This document shows, piece by piece, positions 1 through 11,372 of a stretch of 64,000 bases of DNA (positions are counted from its first letter, which is position 1; each line of letters opens with the position of its first letter). A program made the position numbers and the translations under genes. Under the pieces are notes generated by a model. The model had not been told where the DNA came from and ran no database searches. It saw only the letters and a program-made list of their open reading frames with translations. Origin of the DNA: Paeniglutamicibacter antarcticus (GTDB taxonomy: Bacteria; Actinomycetota; Actinomycetes; Actinomycetales; Micrococcaceae); the NCBI RefSeq assembly GCF_900010755.1, contig NZ_CZJT01000106.1:62001-126000 (forward strand). Reading direction: 5' to 3'.

Positions 1-1654
1 CAGGCGGCGTCGTTGCCTTGATGATTCTGCCCATGGTGGTTCCGGGTTTCAACAAGGGCATGTTCATGGAAGGAACCCGTCCGACGTGGGGCAGGCTTGC
101 CACCAACATCGACCCGATGATTTCACTTGGCAATGATTTGCGAAGCAATGCCGCCGGAACCGTGCTGCACTATTACACGGATGACACAGCTCCCATGTAC
201 TTACGAACTTCCGTGATCGGAAACCTCGAAGGAAGTAAATGGAAGCCAAATGACGGGCTGCTTCGAGTTCCAGTCACCGAAGAACTTTCCATCCCCACCA
301 GACCGGAGCGCGTCGGGAGCAGCCGGGAGATCACCACGAGAGTGGTGACAGACAAGTATCGCGGCGTGTGGTTGCCCCTTCCCACCGGCTCAGATCGCAT
401 CAGCGGCCTGTCAGGTAACTGGAAATGGAGCCCGGATACCGGGACCATTCTTGCCGGCGAGAACGAACCCATTGCAGCCCAGGATTTCGTGACATTGAGC
501 GAGGTTCCGGAAATCACTGCAGAGTCGCTCATCTCATGGTCCCAGGATGTTTCCGGGGGATTCTTTGACTCGGTGAATCCCGAGTATTCGCAAATACCCG
601 CGGATCTCCCCGCATCCGTGCCGGCGGCGACGCAGAAGGCCATCAGCGGAAAAGAAGACGCGTCGCCCTTCGAACAAGCCGTCGCAATTCAGGACTACCT
701 GCGTTCAAGTGCGTTCACATACTCGGAAAAGACCCCGGTCCAGGATGGCTATGACGGAAGTGGAATGCAGGTCATTGAGGCTTTCCTGGACAAGAGGGCA
801 GGCTATTGCGTGCACTTTGCTTCAACCATGGCGACCATGGCACGCACGCTCAACATACCCAGCCGCATTGTCACCGGATACTCCCCCGGGAACGCAACCG
901 GTGAAAGCGTATCGGCTAGCAACGGCACCGAGCTGAAAGAATTTACTGTCAACGCCCGCAACGCCCATGCGTGGCCGGAGCTTTACATCTCGGGTGCCGG
1001 TTGGATTGCCTTCGAGCCAACCCCGGGTCGCGGTGTGCCTCCGGAATACGCTCCCGCCGTGGCAGCTGCAAACCCAACCCAGGATCAGAACCCACGCGAA
1101 AGCAACCCTACTAACAGCGAAACGGCCCCTACGTCCGCTGCTTCAAGCTCCAGCGCTTCAGCGGTTTCCGGTAACGAGGTGACACAGCGCGAAGCACCTT
1201 CCCCGTGGCCTTTGGTGGCATTGTTGGCGGCACTGCTGGTTGCGGCGGTCCCCCTGCTAATCCGTCGCATCCAACACCGAAATCGACTGCTCGGCATCCT
1301 TGGAACACCAGATGGCGCCAAGGAATCCGGCGCTGAGGCCGCGTGGGCGGAACTCGTGGCGCTTGGCATCGATCATGCAAAGCCCATGCGGCAAGACGAA
1401 TCGGCGGGAGACTACGCCCGCCGATTGGCCAAGCTGTATCCGGGGGCACATGAAGCCATCATGCTGATTGTTGACGGTTATGAACGCCAACGCTATTCAG
1501 CTGCGGCTTTCACAGCCGAACAGCTTCAGGGGCTACGTGGGGCGTTGGCCGGCGTGGCCACATCCATGGGTGAAGCCCTCACGCCAGCGACCCGTTTGGG
1601 TATCCGGCTGTGGCCGCGCTCGGTATTCGCCCCGCGGCCACTCGATCCGTCTAA

Positions 1655-1673
<19 letters not shown>
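1..1673 (+). CDS. TgpA-like transglutaminase-domain membrane protein (5' end outside window)
   Basis: The reading frame is open at the left edge, so only the C-terminal part (about 556 residues) is seen. The extracytoplasmic transglutaminase-like core is clear: the catalytic Cys lies in RAGYCVHFAST (codon at 807-809), the His in NARNAHAWPE (codon at 966-968), and the third-residue region is WIAFEPTPG. A Ser/Thr/Ala-rich linker, one membrane helix (PWPLVALLAALLVAAVPLLI) and a cytoplasmic DUF4129-like tail follow. This matches the TgpA/DUF3488-transglutaminase family of membrane proteins; the N-terminal multi-helix DUF3488 part would lie upstream. Its 3' end overlaps the convergent rmlCD gene by 19 bp. 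The substrate is unknown; a cysteine-protease-like or crosslinking activity is inferred from the family. Confidence 0.9.
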
Positions 1674-4145
<2,472 letters not shown>

Positions 4146-5030
4146 ATGAGGGGGATAATTCTTGCTGGGGGCACTGGGTCGCGTCTTCATCCGATCACCA
4201 ACGGCATTTCAAAACAGCTAGTTCCGGTCTATGACAAACCTATGATCTACTATCCGCTGAGCACCTTGATGCTTGCCGGAATCACGGAAATCCTGGTAAT
4301 CACCACTCCTGAGGATTCCAGGCAGTTCCGCAACCTACTTGGGGATGGTTCCCAGTTCGGGATTCGTTTGGACTATGCAGTCCAAGAATCCCCGGACGGC
4401 TTGGCCCAGGCGTTTTTGATCGGCGAGGAACACATCGGAGATGGCCCGGTGGCTTTGGTGCTGGGCGACAACATCTTCCATGGTCCGGGGTTTGGAACAC
4501 AACTCGCGAATTTCCGTGAAGAGAAGGGCGCTTCCATCTTCGGCTACTGGGTCAAGGATCCCGGAGCTTATGGAGTTGTCGAATTCGATGCACATGGCAA
4601 TGCGATTTCGTTGGAAGAAAAACCGGAGCAGCCCAAGAGCCACTATGCAGTTCCTGGTTTGTACTTCTTCGACAACACTGTGATCGAAAGGGCCAGGAAC
4701 TTGGCGCCATCGCCACGTGGGGAACTGGAAATCACTGACATCAACCGGCAGTACCTGGAAGAGGGTTCACTTCGGGTCAATGTGTTGGCTCGCGGCACCG
4801 CTTGGCTGGACACCGGCACCTTTGATTCACTCAATGATGCGTCGAATTTCATTCGCACCATCGAGGCCCGGCAAGGTCTAAAAATCGGGGTTCCCGAGGA
4901 AATCGCCTGGCGCAATGGGTATATCGATGATGCTTCATTGGAAGCGCGTGCTGCGAAGCTCGGCAAGAGCGGATACGGGGCCTATCTTCGCATGCTGCTC
5001 GAGCAAAAGTTTGAGGATCCATACCACTAG
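4146..5030 (+). CDS. rmlA: glucose-1-phosphate thymidylyltransferase
   Basis: First step of dTDP-L-rhamnose synthesis: dTTP plus glucose-1-phosphate gives dTDP-glucose. The 294-residue protein opens with the nucleotidyltransferase motif [16 protein letters not shown], followed by [20 protein letters not shown] and the metal-binding LGDNIFHG. The ATG at 4146 places the family's usual N-terminus at residue 1; an in-frame start 27 bases upstream would add a non-homologous stretch. It is divergent from rmlB and convergent with gabD, with a hairpin in between. Confidence 0.96.
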   Translation: MRGIILAGGTGSRLHPITNGISKQLVPVYDKPMIYYPLSTLMLAGITEILVITTPEDSRQFRNLLGDGSQFGIRLDYAVQESPDGLAQAFLIGEEHIGDGPVALVLGDNIFHGPGFGTQLANFREEKGASIFGYWVKDPGAYGVVEFDAHGNAISLEEKPEQPKSHYAVPGLYFFDNTVIERARNLAPSPRGELEITDINRQYLEEGSLRVNVLARGTAWLDTGTFDSLNDASNFIRTIEARQGLKIGVPEEIAWRNGYIDDASLEARAAKLGKSGYGAYLRMLLEQKFEDPYH

Positions 5031-5076
5031 GACCCAGGTAATCCGCAGCCGATAGGTCCACATGCCCATTCAACAA

Positions 5077-5128
5077 AAGCGGTGCGTGTTGATTCCCCAG
5101 AAATCCGGGAAAACAACACACACCGCTT
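5077..5128. terminator. hairpin between convergent rmlA and gabD
   Basis: Inverted repeat AAGCGGTGCGTGTTG / CAACACACACCGCTT (15-bp arms, one mismatch) around a 22-base loop, between two convergent genes. A second short palindrome, GGCGCCTGCAGGCGCC, lies at 5141-5156. Probably a bidirectional terminator. Confidence 0.6.
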
Positions 5129-5171
5129 CAAGTGCACAGTGGCGCCTGCAGGCGCCGTGGTGCCCTGGTGC

Positions 5172-6653
5172 TTAGACCGCGTACGGGTCGGCGATGCCGA
5201 TGTACTGGGTGGTGGTGTACTCGGCCAGGCCTTCGGCTCCGCCTTCGCGGCCCAGACCCGACTGCTTCACGCCGCCGAACGGTGCTGCCGCGTTGGAGAT
5301 CACCCCTGCGTTGAAACCAACCAAGCCGAATTCGATCTGCTCGGCCACGCGGAAGAGGCGGTTGTGGTCTTGGGTGAAGATGTAGGAAGCCAAACCGTAT
5401 TCGCTGGCATTGGCCAATTCGATGGCGTGTGCCTCGTCGCGGAACGTGGTGATCGGCGCCACCGGGCCGAAGATTTCCTGGCGGAGGATCTCGGCGTCGT
5501 TGGCGACGTTGGTCAACACTGTCGGCTGGTAGAAGTAGCCTGGGCCGTCCACCGGAGCGCCGCCGGTGATGGCAACGGCGCCTGCCTCGATGGCCTTGAC
5601 CACCAGCGCGTGCACGTCGTCACGGGCGTTGGAATCGATCAGCGGGCCGACGTTGCTGGTGGCATCGGTGCCGCGGCCGGTCTTCAGCGCGCCCATGGCG
5701 GCTGCGAACTTGGCGGTGAATTCCTCGGCAACGGATTCGTGGACCAGGAAGCGGTTGGCTGCGGTGCAAGCCTCGCCCATGTTACGCATCTTCGCTGCCA
5801 TGGCGCCCTCGACGGCTGCGTCGATGTTTGCATCCTCGAAGACCAGGAACGGTGCGTTGCCGCCCAGTTCCATGGAGGTGCGCAGCACGTTTTCGGTGGC
5901 GTCCTTCATGAGCATCTTGCCCACGGCGGTGGAGCCGGTGAAGGAGACCTTGCGCAGGCGGGAGTCGGCCATCAGCGGACCGGAGATCTTCGAGGCGCTG
6001 GCCGAGGAAACGACGTTCAGCACGCCTGCCGGCAGGCCGGCTTCCATCATGATGGAGGCGAAGAGCTGTGAAGTCAGCGGGGTGAGCTTGGCTGGCTTGA
6101 GCACCATGGTGCAGCCTGCGGCGATGGCCGGGGCAACCTTGCGGGTGGCCATGGCCAGCGGGAAGTTCCACGGGGTGATCAGCAGGCACGGGCCGACCGG
6201 CTTGGTGTGCACGATCATCTTGTTCTTGCCCTCGGGAGTGGTGAGGTAGCGGCCGTAGTCGCGTACCGTCTCCTCGGAGAACCAGCGCAGGAACTCGGAG
6301 CCATAGGTGACCTCGCCGCGGGCCTCGGCCACTGGCTTGCCCATTTCCAGGCTCATCAGCAGCGCGAAGTCCTCGGCACGCGCGGTGACCAAGTCAAAGG
6401 CGCGGCGCAGGATTTCGGCGCGTGTCCGCGGTGCGGTCAGCGCCCAGGAAGCCTGGACTGCGTCTGCTGCGTCGAGTGCGGCCATGGCGTCTTCGCTGGT
6501 GGCGCTGGCCAGCGTGGCAAGCTTCTCGCCGGTGGCCGGGTCGAACACGTCGAAAGTGCCGCCATCGGAGGCATCTCGCCATTCGCCGTTGATCAGCAGG
6601 CCGGTGGGAACGGAGGCAAGTAGCGCGGCTTCACGCTCGGGGGTGATGGTCAT
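5172..6653 (-). CDS. gabD: succinate-semialdehyde dehydrogenase (NAD(P)+)
   Basis: Oxidises succinate semialdehyde to succinate, the last step of 4-aminobutyrate degradation. The 493-residue aldehyde-dehydrogenase-fold protein has TPWNFPLAMATRK, the NAD-binding FTGSTAVGKMLM, the glutamate motif MELGGNAPFLVFED, and the catalytic Cys in MGEACTAANRF. The C-terminal PFGGVKQSGLGREGG is typical of the SSADH group. The ATG at 6653 gives the normal family start (MTITPEREAALLA); the frame stays open upstream but is not conserved in character. No gabT or GABA permease lies beside it. Substrate assignment within the ALDH superfamily is by overall resemblance. Confidence 0.85.
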   Translation of the reverse strand: MTITPEREAALLASVPTGLLINGEWRDASDGGTFDVFDPATGEKLATLASATSEDAMAALDAADAVQASWALTAPRTRAEILRRAFDLVTARAEDFALLMSLEMGKPVAEARGEVTYGSEFLRWFSEETVRDYGRYLTTPEGKNKMIVHTKPVGPCLLITPWNFPLAMATRKVAPAIAAGCTMVLKPAKLTPLTSQLFASIMMEAGLPAGVLNVVSSASASKISGPLMADSRLRKVSFTGSTAVGKMLMKDATENVLRTSMELGGNAPFLVFEDANIDAAVEGAMAAKMRNMGEACTAANRFLVHESVAEEFTAKFAAAMGALKTGRGTDATSNVGPLIDSNARDDVHALVVKAIEAGAVAITGGAPVDGPGYFYQPTVLTNVANDAEILRQEIFGPVAPITTFRDEAHAIELANASEYGLASYIFTQDHNRLFRVAEQIEFGLVGFNAGVISNAAAPFGGVKQSGLGREGGAEGLAEYTTTQYIGIADPYAV

Positions 6654-6804
6654 CGGGGCGTTCTCCCTTGAACGAAAGTTACGGGCGGTGGAACATTTCC
6701 TTGCCCACGCTAGTGGTGCTGCGTGTGGCTGTAAATTTCTATCTGCACTATGACGCACCGTGTACGTTGTGCAGGTATCCCAAAAGAGGGTTCTTGCCAG
6801 TCGG

Positions 6805-7653
6805 TTATCCGCGGGCTTCGAGTACCGCTGTGTACAACTCGCGCTTGGAGATGCGTTCCTTTTCAGCGACCGCGGCAACGGCCTCCTTCAGTCGCAGGCC
6901 TTCTGCAATGAGTTCTTGAACCTGGGCCACGTGGTCCACGGCCCGGGCCGGTTCACCGGCCGGGGCGCCGCCGATGACCACGGCGATTTCGCCGCGGACC
7001 TCGCCCTCCGCCCAGAGCAGCAGTTCGCCGAGGTTGCCACGAATGACTTCCTCATACATTTTGGTCAGTTCCCGGGCGATGGCACCTGGACGTTCGGCCC
7101 CGAAAGCATCACGCAGGGCGCGGATCATTGCATCGAGTCGGTGCGGGGCTTCGAAGAACACCATGGTGCGCTGCTCGGTGGCCAGGTCTTCAAGTCGCTT
7201 GGCTCGTTCTCCGGCCTTGCGCGGCAGGAAGCCCTCAAAGGTGAAACGGTCGGTGGGCAGGCCGGAGAGCGCCAGTGCGGTCAGTACCGCAGAGGGGCCA
7301 GGAACCGCAGTGACGGTGACGCCAGCAGCGACTGCCGCCTCCACCAGCTTGAATCCGGGGTCCGAGACGGCCGGCATGCCTGCGTCCGAGACCACGAGGA
7401 TTGTTGCGCCGCCGGCTACTAATTCAAGCAGTTCGGTCAGCCGGTGGGTTTCGTTGTGTTCGTGGTAGCTGATCAAGCGTCCCGGGACCCGCACCCCAAG
7501 ACCCTGCGCCAGGTGCAGGAAGCGCCGGGTGTCTTCGGCAGCGACGACATCTGCGGTCTTCATCAATTCGATAAGGCGCGGCGAAGCGTCGGACAGGTTT
7601 CCAATGGGTGTTGCCGCTAAGACAATCTGGCCCGGCTTTTCTTGAGTTTCCAC
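6805..7653 (-). CDS. rsmI: 16S rRNA (cytidine(1402)-2'-O)-methyltransferase
   Basis: SAM-dependent 2'-O-methylation of C1402 in the decoding centre of 16S rRNA. The 282-residue protein carries the RsmI/tetrapyrrole-methylase motifs LAATPIGNLSDASPR, AAEDTRR, SYHEHNE, VVSDAGMPAVSDPG and PGPSAVLTALALSGL. It starts at GTG 7653 and is divergent from the protein O-mannosyltransferase gene with a 63-bp gap. The same divergent rsmI-pmt layout is common in actinobacteria. Confidence 0.95.
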   Translation of the reverse strand: METQEKPGQIVLAATPIGNLSDASPRLIELMKTADVVAAEDTRRFLHLAQGLGVRVPGRLISYHEHNETHRLTELLELVAGGATILVVSDAGMPAVSDPGFKLVEAAVAAGVTVTAVPGPSAVLTALALSGLPTDRFTFEGFLPRKAGERAKRLEDLATEQRTMVFFEAPHRLDAMIRALRDAFGAERPGAIARELTKMYEEVIRGNLGELLLWAEGEVRGEIAVVIGGAPAGEPARAVDHVAQVQELIAEGLRLKEAVAAVAEKERISKRELYTAVLEARG

Positions 7654-7716
7654 TCACCAAGCGTACTCGTAGCGTTGCCTTCCCGGTGCACGCCGAACAC
7701 CGCCGGTAGAGTAGGC

Positions 7717-9327
7717 ATGGTGACTACAGCTCCCCCGCAGACTACACGCCGCTGGGCAATCGCCCCCGAGCGGGCCTTTGGCATCCAGGCGCTGCGTGAG
7801 CGACTCAACGGCCCTGTTTACAGTCCGGGGCTGTGGGGCTGGATCGTTCCGTTAGCTGTGACAGTTCTCGCCGGCATACTGCGTTTCACCAATCTTCAGC
7901 ATCCGCACCTGCTGATCTTCGACGAAACCTATTACGTCAAGGACGCCTACACGATGATGCAGGCGGGCTACGAGCTGGAATGGGGCGATAAACCCAACCC
8001 TGCCTTTATCGCTGGCAACCCCGAGCCGAAAGACTCTGCTTCCTTTGTTGTCCATCCGCCACTGGGCAAATGGCTCATTGCGGGCGGCATGTGGCTTTTT
8101 GGCACCGATAACGGTCTCGGCTGGCGTTTTTCCGCTGCCTTGCTTGGCACGTTATCTGTGCTTCTGGTGGCGCTGATCGCCCAGAAACTCTTCTCCTCGA
8201 TTATCTTGGGCGGACTGGCCGGCGGGTTCGCCGCCATCGACGGGCACCAAATCGTGCTTTCCCGCACGGGCTTGCTGGATATTTTCTTGATGTTCTTTAT
8301 CCTTGCGGGGTTCTGGGCACTACTGAACGACCGCTTCCACGGCCGCGAAAAACTTGCACGGGCGTTAGCCACCAGCGATGGGAGTCTCCCGGATCCCCGG
8401 CTGCTTGCCTATGGGCCTTGGCTGCTGTGGCGTCCTTGGCGCCTGCTGGCCGGTGTCATGCTCGGTTGCGCTGCCGGTGTGAAGTGGTCGGCTTTGTCCT
8501 TCATTGCGGTCTTCGGTTTGATGACCGTTCTGTGGGACTTGAGTGCGCGCCGTCGTTCCGGCATCCGCCATTGGTTTATCGGAGGTGTGGTCCGTGAGGG
8601 AGTCCCGGCATTCTTCACCATCATTCCCACGGCATTGGCTGTGTACCTGGCAACGTGGACTGGGTGGTTTGTCACCAGCGGCGGGCGCTACCGGCAGTGG
8701 GCCACGGAGAACCCCTCCGAAACGTGGGGTTGGGTCCCAAACTCGCTTCGTTCCTTGATGGAATACCACCGCGCAGCCTTTGCCTTCCATGAGGGCTTGG
8801 GTTCACCACACGGATGGGAATCTTCCCCTTGGAGTTGGCTTTTCGCCGGACGCCCTGTGCTTTTCTTTTACGAGTCGCGCACGGCTGGCGAATACGGGTG
8901 CATGGATTCGAACTGTGTCCAGGGCATCACCGACCTGCCAAACCCGATCTTATGGTGGGCAGCAACGCTGAGCCTGTTGTTGGTGATCTTCTACTGGGTC
9001 GGAGCTCGAGACTGGCGCGCTGGAGCCGTCTTGGCACCCATTGCTGCAGGCTTCTTGCCCTGGTTCGCCTATCCAGAGCGCACGATGTTCTTCTTCTACA
9101 CTCTTCCGTTCGCCCCGTTCATGGTGCTGGCATTGGTGTATGTGATCGGCAGGTTCCTTCCCACTCAGTCGTATTCCCCGTGGCATCGGCGCAGGGTGCT
9201 CATCTTGTTGGGCATGTTCGTGGCCCTTGTCATCCTGGTGTCGGCATTCTTCCTTCCTGTCTGGACCGGACAGATGGTCACCTACGAAACATGGCGCCTG
9301 CATATTTGGATGCCCAGCTGGTCTTAG
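7717..9327 (+). CDS. pmt: dolichyl/polyprenyl-phosphate-mannose protein O-mannosyltransferase
   Basis: Transfers mannose from polyprenyl-phosphate-mannose to Ser/Thr of exported proteins at the cytoplasmic membrane. The 536-residue GT39-type protein has many hydrophobic helices and the catalytic acidic motif in the first extracytoplasmic loop (FDETYYVKDAY). It also has VHPPLGKWLIAGG, and HGWESSPWSWLF, the Trp-rich motif of bacterial Pmt proteins. ATG 7717 is chosen because the protein then starts just ahead of the first helix; a longer open frame begins at 7642 but overlaps rsmI. It fits with manA elsewhere in the window and the exported proteins nearby. Confidence 0.92.
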   Translation: MVTTAPPQTTRRWAIAPERAFGIQALRERLNGPVYSPGLWGWIVPLAVTVLAGILRFTNLQHPHLLIFDETYYVKDAYTMMQAGYELEWGDKPNPAFIAGNPEPKDSASFVVHPPLGKWLIAGGMWLFGTDNGLGWRFSAALLGTLSVLLVALIAQKLFSSIILGGLAGGFAAIDGHQIVLSRTGLLDIFLMFFILAGFWALLNDRFHGREKLARALATSDGSLPDPRLLAYGPWLLWRPWRLLAGVMLGCAAGVKWSALSFIAVFGLMTVLWDLSARRRSGIRHWFIGGVVREGVPAFFTIIPTALAVYLATWTGWFVTSGGRYRQWATENPSETWGWVPNSLRSLMEYHRAAFAFHEGLGSPHGWESSPWSWLFAGRPVLFFYESRTAGEYGCMDSNCVQGITDLPNPILWWAATLSLLLVIFYWVGARDWRAGAVLAPIAAGFLPWFAYPERTMFFFYTLPFAPFMVLALVYVIGRFLPTQSYSPWHRRRVLILLGMFVALVILVSAFFLPVWTGQMVTYETWRLHIWMPSWS

Positions 9328-9414
9328 GACCCGCAAAGCATTCCCTGCTGAGGCAGGCATCATCAGGCCTCTGGCAACGAAAAAATTCAATTCAACAACA
9401 AGCAGGAACTCCCC

Positions 9415-11265
9415 ATGCGAGAAGTCAGCACCGAAAAACTCATTAATCTCCCCTCAAGTTTCAATACCACCCAGCTGCTCATTGACAGGCTTGAATCCGG
9501 CGGAGGGGCACCCCTGTTCAGCGTCAAACGAGGTGCTGACTGGCATGACGTGTCCACCGGTGACTTTGTCGCTGCCGTTCGCTCGCTCGCCAAGTTTCTG
9601 ATCGTTGAAGGTGTCAAAGCCGGGGACTGCGTGGCCATTATGTCGCGTACCCGCTTCGAGTGGGCCCTGGCCGAACAAGCGATCTGGTTTGCCGGGGCAA
9701 TTTCGGTCCCGATCTATGAGACAAGCTCACCCTTCCAAGTTGAATGGATTCTCCGTGATTCCGGTGCCAGGCACATTTTTGCCGAAGATTCCCAGCGCTC
9801 AAACGTCGTCAGGGCGGCCGTGGCATCACTGGGTGAACAGGTAAAGATATGGCCGTTCGACACAGCAAATGACGGCGCTGCAGGTTCCCCGATTCCTGCC
9901 ACCGGACTGAACCAGCTTCTCGAAGCCGGCGCAGCTTCGGCTATTTCGGAGACCATGGTGGAAGCTGCACGGAAGACCGCGGGTCTCACCGACACGGCAA
10001 CGCTCGTTTACACTTCGGGAACCACCGGGCGGCCCAAGGGCTGCATGATGACCCACGCGAATTTTTCCGAGGTTGCCGTGAACCTGGCACCACATATGTC
10101 CACGGTCCTTGGCGACGGTGAACGCACCTTGATGGTCCTGCCGCTTGCCCATGTCTTTGCCCGGGCGGTCCAGCAAGTCTGTCTGCACGCGGGATCCACG
10201 ATTGCCCACACCCCTTCGGCGGCGACGCTTGTCGAGGACCTGAAGGCCGTGCACCCCGGCTTCCTGCTTGCAGTTCCACGCATCTTTGAAAAGATCCGTT
10301 CCACGGCCTTCGCCACGGCTGAGGCCGCTGGCAAGGGAGCCCTCTTTGCCCAGGCCGAGGCCGTCGCCATCGAATATTCAAAGGCCGCCGATGCGCGGGG
10401 ACGTGGCCAAAAGGGTTTCCGCTCCCCCGTTTTATTGGCCAAGCATGCGCTGTTCAACAAGGTGCTTTACCCCAAACTGCGCGCAGTGTTCGGCGGGCGC
10501 GCACGCTACACGATTTCCGGGGCCAGTGAGCTCAATGCCGATTTGGCCCATTTTTTCCGCGGAGCAGGACTCGGCCTGTTGGAGGGCTACGGTCTGACCG
10601 AAACCACGGCGCCTGCCACCGTGAACCTCGCCGCTGACGTGCGCGTGGGAACCGTGGGCATCCCGATCCCCGGCACCACCATCCGCATTGCCCCCGATGG
10701 GGAGATCTTGGTCAAGGGCATCGGCGTCTTTGCCGGATACCACAACAACCCGGAGGCTTCGGCCGGTGCCTTTGACGCCGACGGCTTCTTCAAGACGGGT
10801 GATACTGGGGCACTGGACGAGTCAGGTTTCCTGAGTATTACAGGTCGCAAGAAGGACCTACTTGTCACCGCGGGTGGCAAAAATGTTGCACCGGGGCCCT
10901 TGGAAGAATATGTGCGCTCAACCCGGTTGGTGTCCCAGGTGGTGGTGGTTGGCGAGAACCGCCCGTTCATTGGTGCGCTGGTCACTCTCGATGCCGACGA
11001 ACTTGCCCCGTGGTGCAAAGCCAATGGGATCCCCCTCCTGAGCATGGCTCAGGCATCGGTGCATCCGCTGGTATTGGCAGCAGTGCAGCGGGCCGTGGAT
11101 GCGGCAAACACGACGGTTTCACAAGCCGAGAACATTAGGAAATTCGTGATCCTCGAGGAGGATTTCACCGAGGAATCCGGTCATCTGACCCCTTCCATGA
11201 AACTCAAACGGCGTAGCGTCATGGATTCCTTCAGCGCGGAGATCGACAAGCTCTACCAGCGCTAG
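9415..11265 (+). CDS. fadD: long-chain fatty acid--CoA ligase (AMP-binding)
   Basis: Activates fatty acids to acyl-CoA through an acyl-adenylate. The 616-residue ANL-superfamily protein has the P-loop-like TLVYTSGTTGRPKGCMMTH and the A5 motif GYGLTETTAPA. Further on are FKTGDTGALDESGFLSITGRKKD and an invariant Lys region near the C-terminus (LTPSMKLKRR). The overall pattern resembles the FadD15 group. AGGA lies eight bases before ATG 9415. It follows pmt by 87 bp and ends before a strong terminator. Chain-length preference cannot be read from the sequence. Confidence 0.9.
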   Translation: MREVSTEKLINLPSSFNTTQLLIDRLESGGGAPLFSVKRGADWHDVSTGDFVAAVRSLAKFLIVEGVKAGDCVAIMSRTRFEWALAEQAIWFAGAISVPIYETSSPFQVEWILRDSGARHIFAEDSQRSNVVRAAVASLGEQVKIWPFDTANDGAAGSPIPATGLNQLLEAGAASAISETMVEAARKTAGLTDTATLVYTSGTTGRPKGCMMTHANFSEVAVNLAPHMSTVLGDGERTLMVLPLAHVFARAVQQVCLHAGSTIAHTPSAATLVEDLKAVHPGFLLAVPRIFEKIRSTAFATAEAAGKGALFAQAEAVAIEYSKAADARGRGQKGFRSPVLLAKHALFNKVLYPKLRAVFGGRARYTISGASELNADLAHFFRGAGLGLLEGYGLTETTAPATVNLAADVRVGTVGIPIPGTTIRIAPDGEILVKGIGVFAGYHNNPEASAGAFDADGFFKTGDTGALDESGFLSITGRKKDLLVTAGGKNVAPGPLEEYVRSTRLVSQVVVVGENRPFIGALVTLDADELAPWCKANGIPLLSMAQASVHPLVLAAVQRAVDAANTTVSQAENIRKFVILEEDFTEESGHLTPSMKLKRRSVMDSFSAEIDKLYQR

Positions 11266-11284
11266 GTGTAGCCCGAATGCAGCA

Positions 11285-11342
11285 GATGGGGGTCGTGCCG
11301 GGCCAGGGTATGCTCATCCCCTGGCCCGGCACGACCCCCATC
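11285..11342. terminator. strong bidirectional terminator
   Basis: Perfect 24-bp inverted repeat (11285-11308 and 11319-11342) with a 10-base loop, between the convergent fadD and DUF1461 genes. The GC-rich stem carries no long T-run. Confidence 0.85.
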
Positions 11343-11372
11343 TTATTGATCTTGGATCGGGCTTGCCCCGGC

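Noticed and set aside
5082..6071. Rightward 329-residue open frame rich in Gly, Val and His
   Set aside because: Antisense to gabD, with the composition of a complementary-strand shadow; no ribosome binding site or domain.
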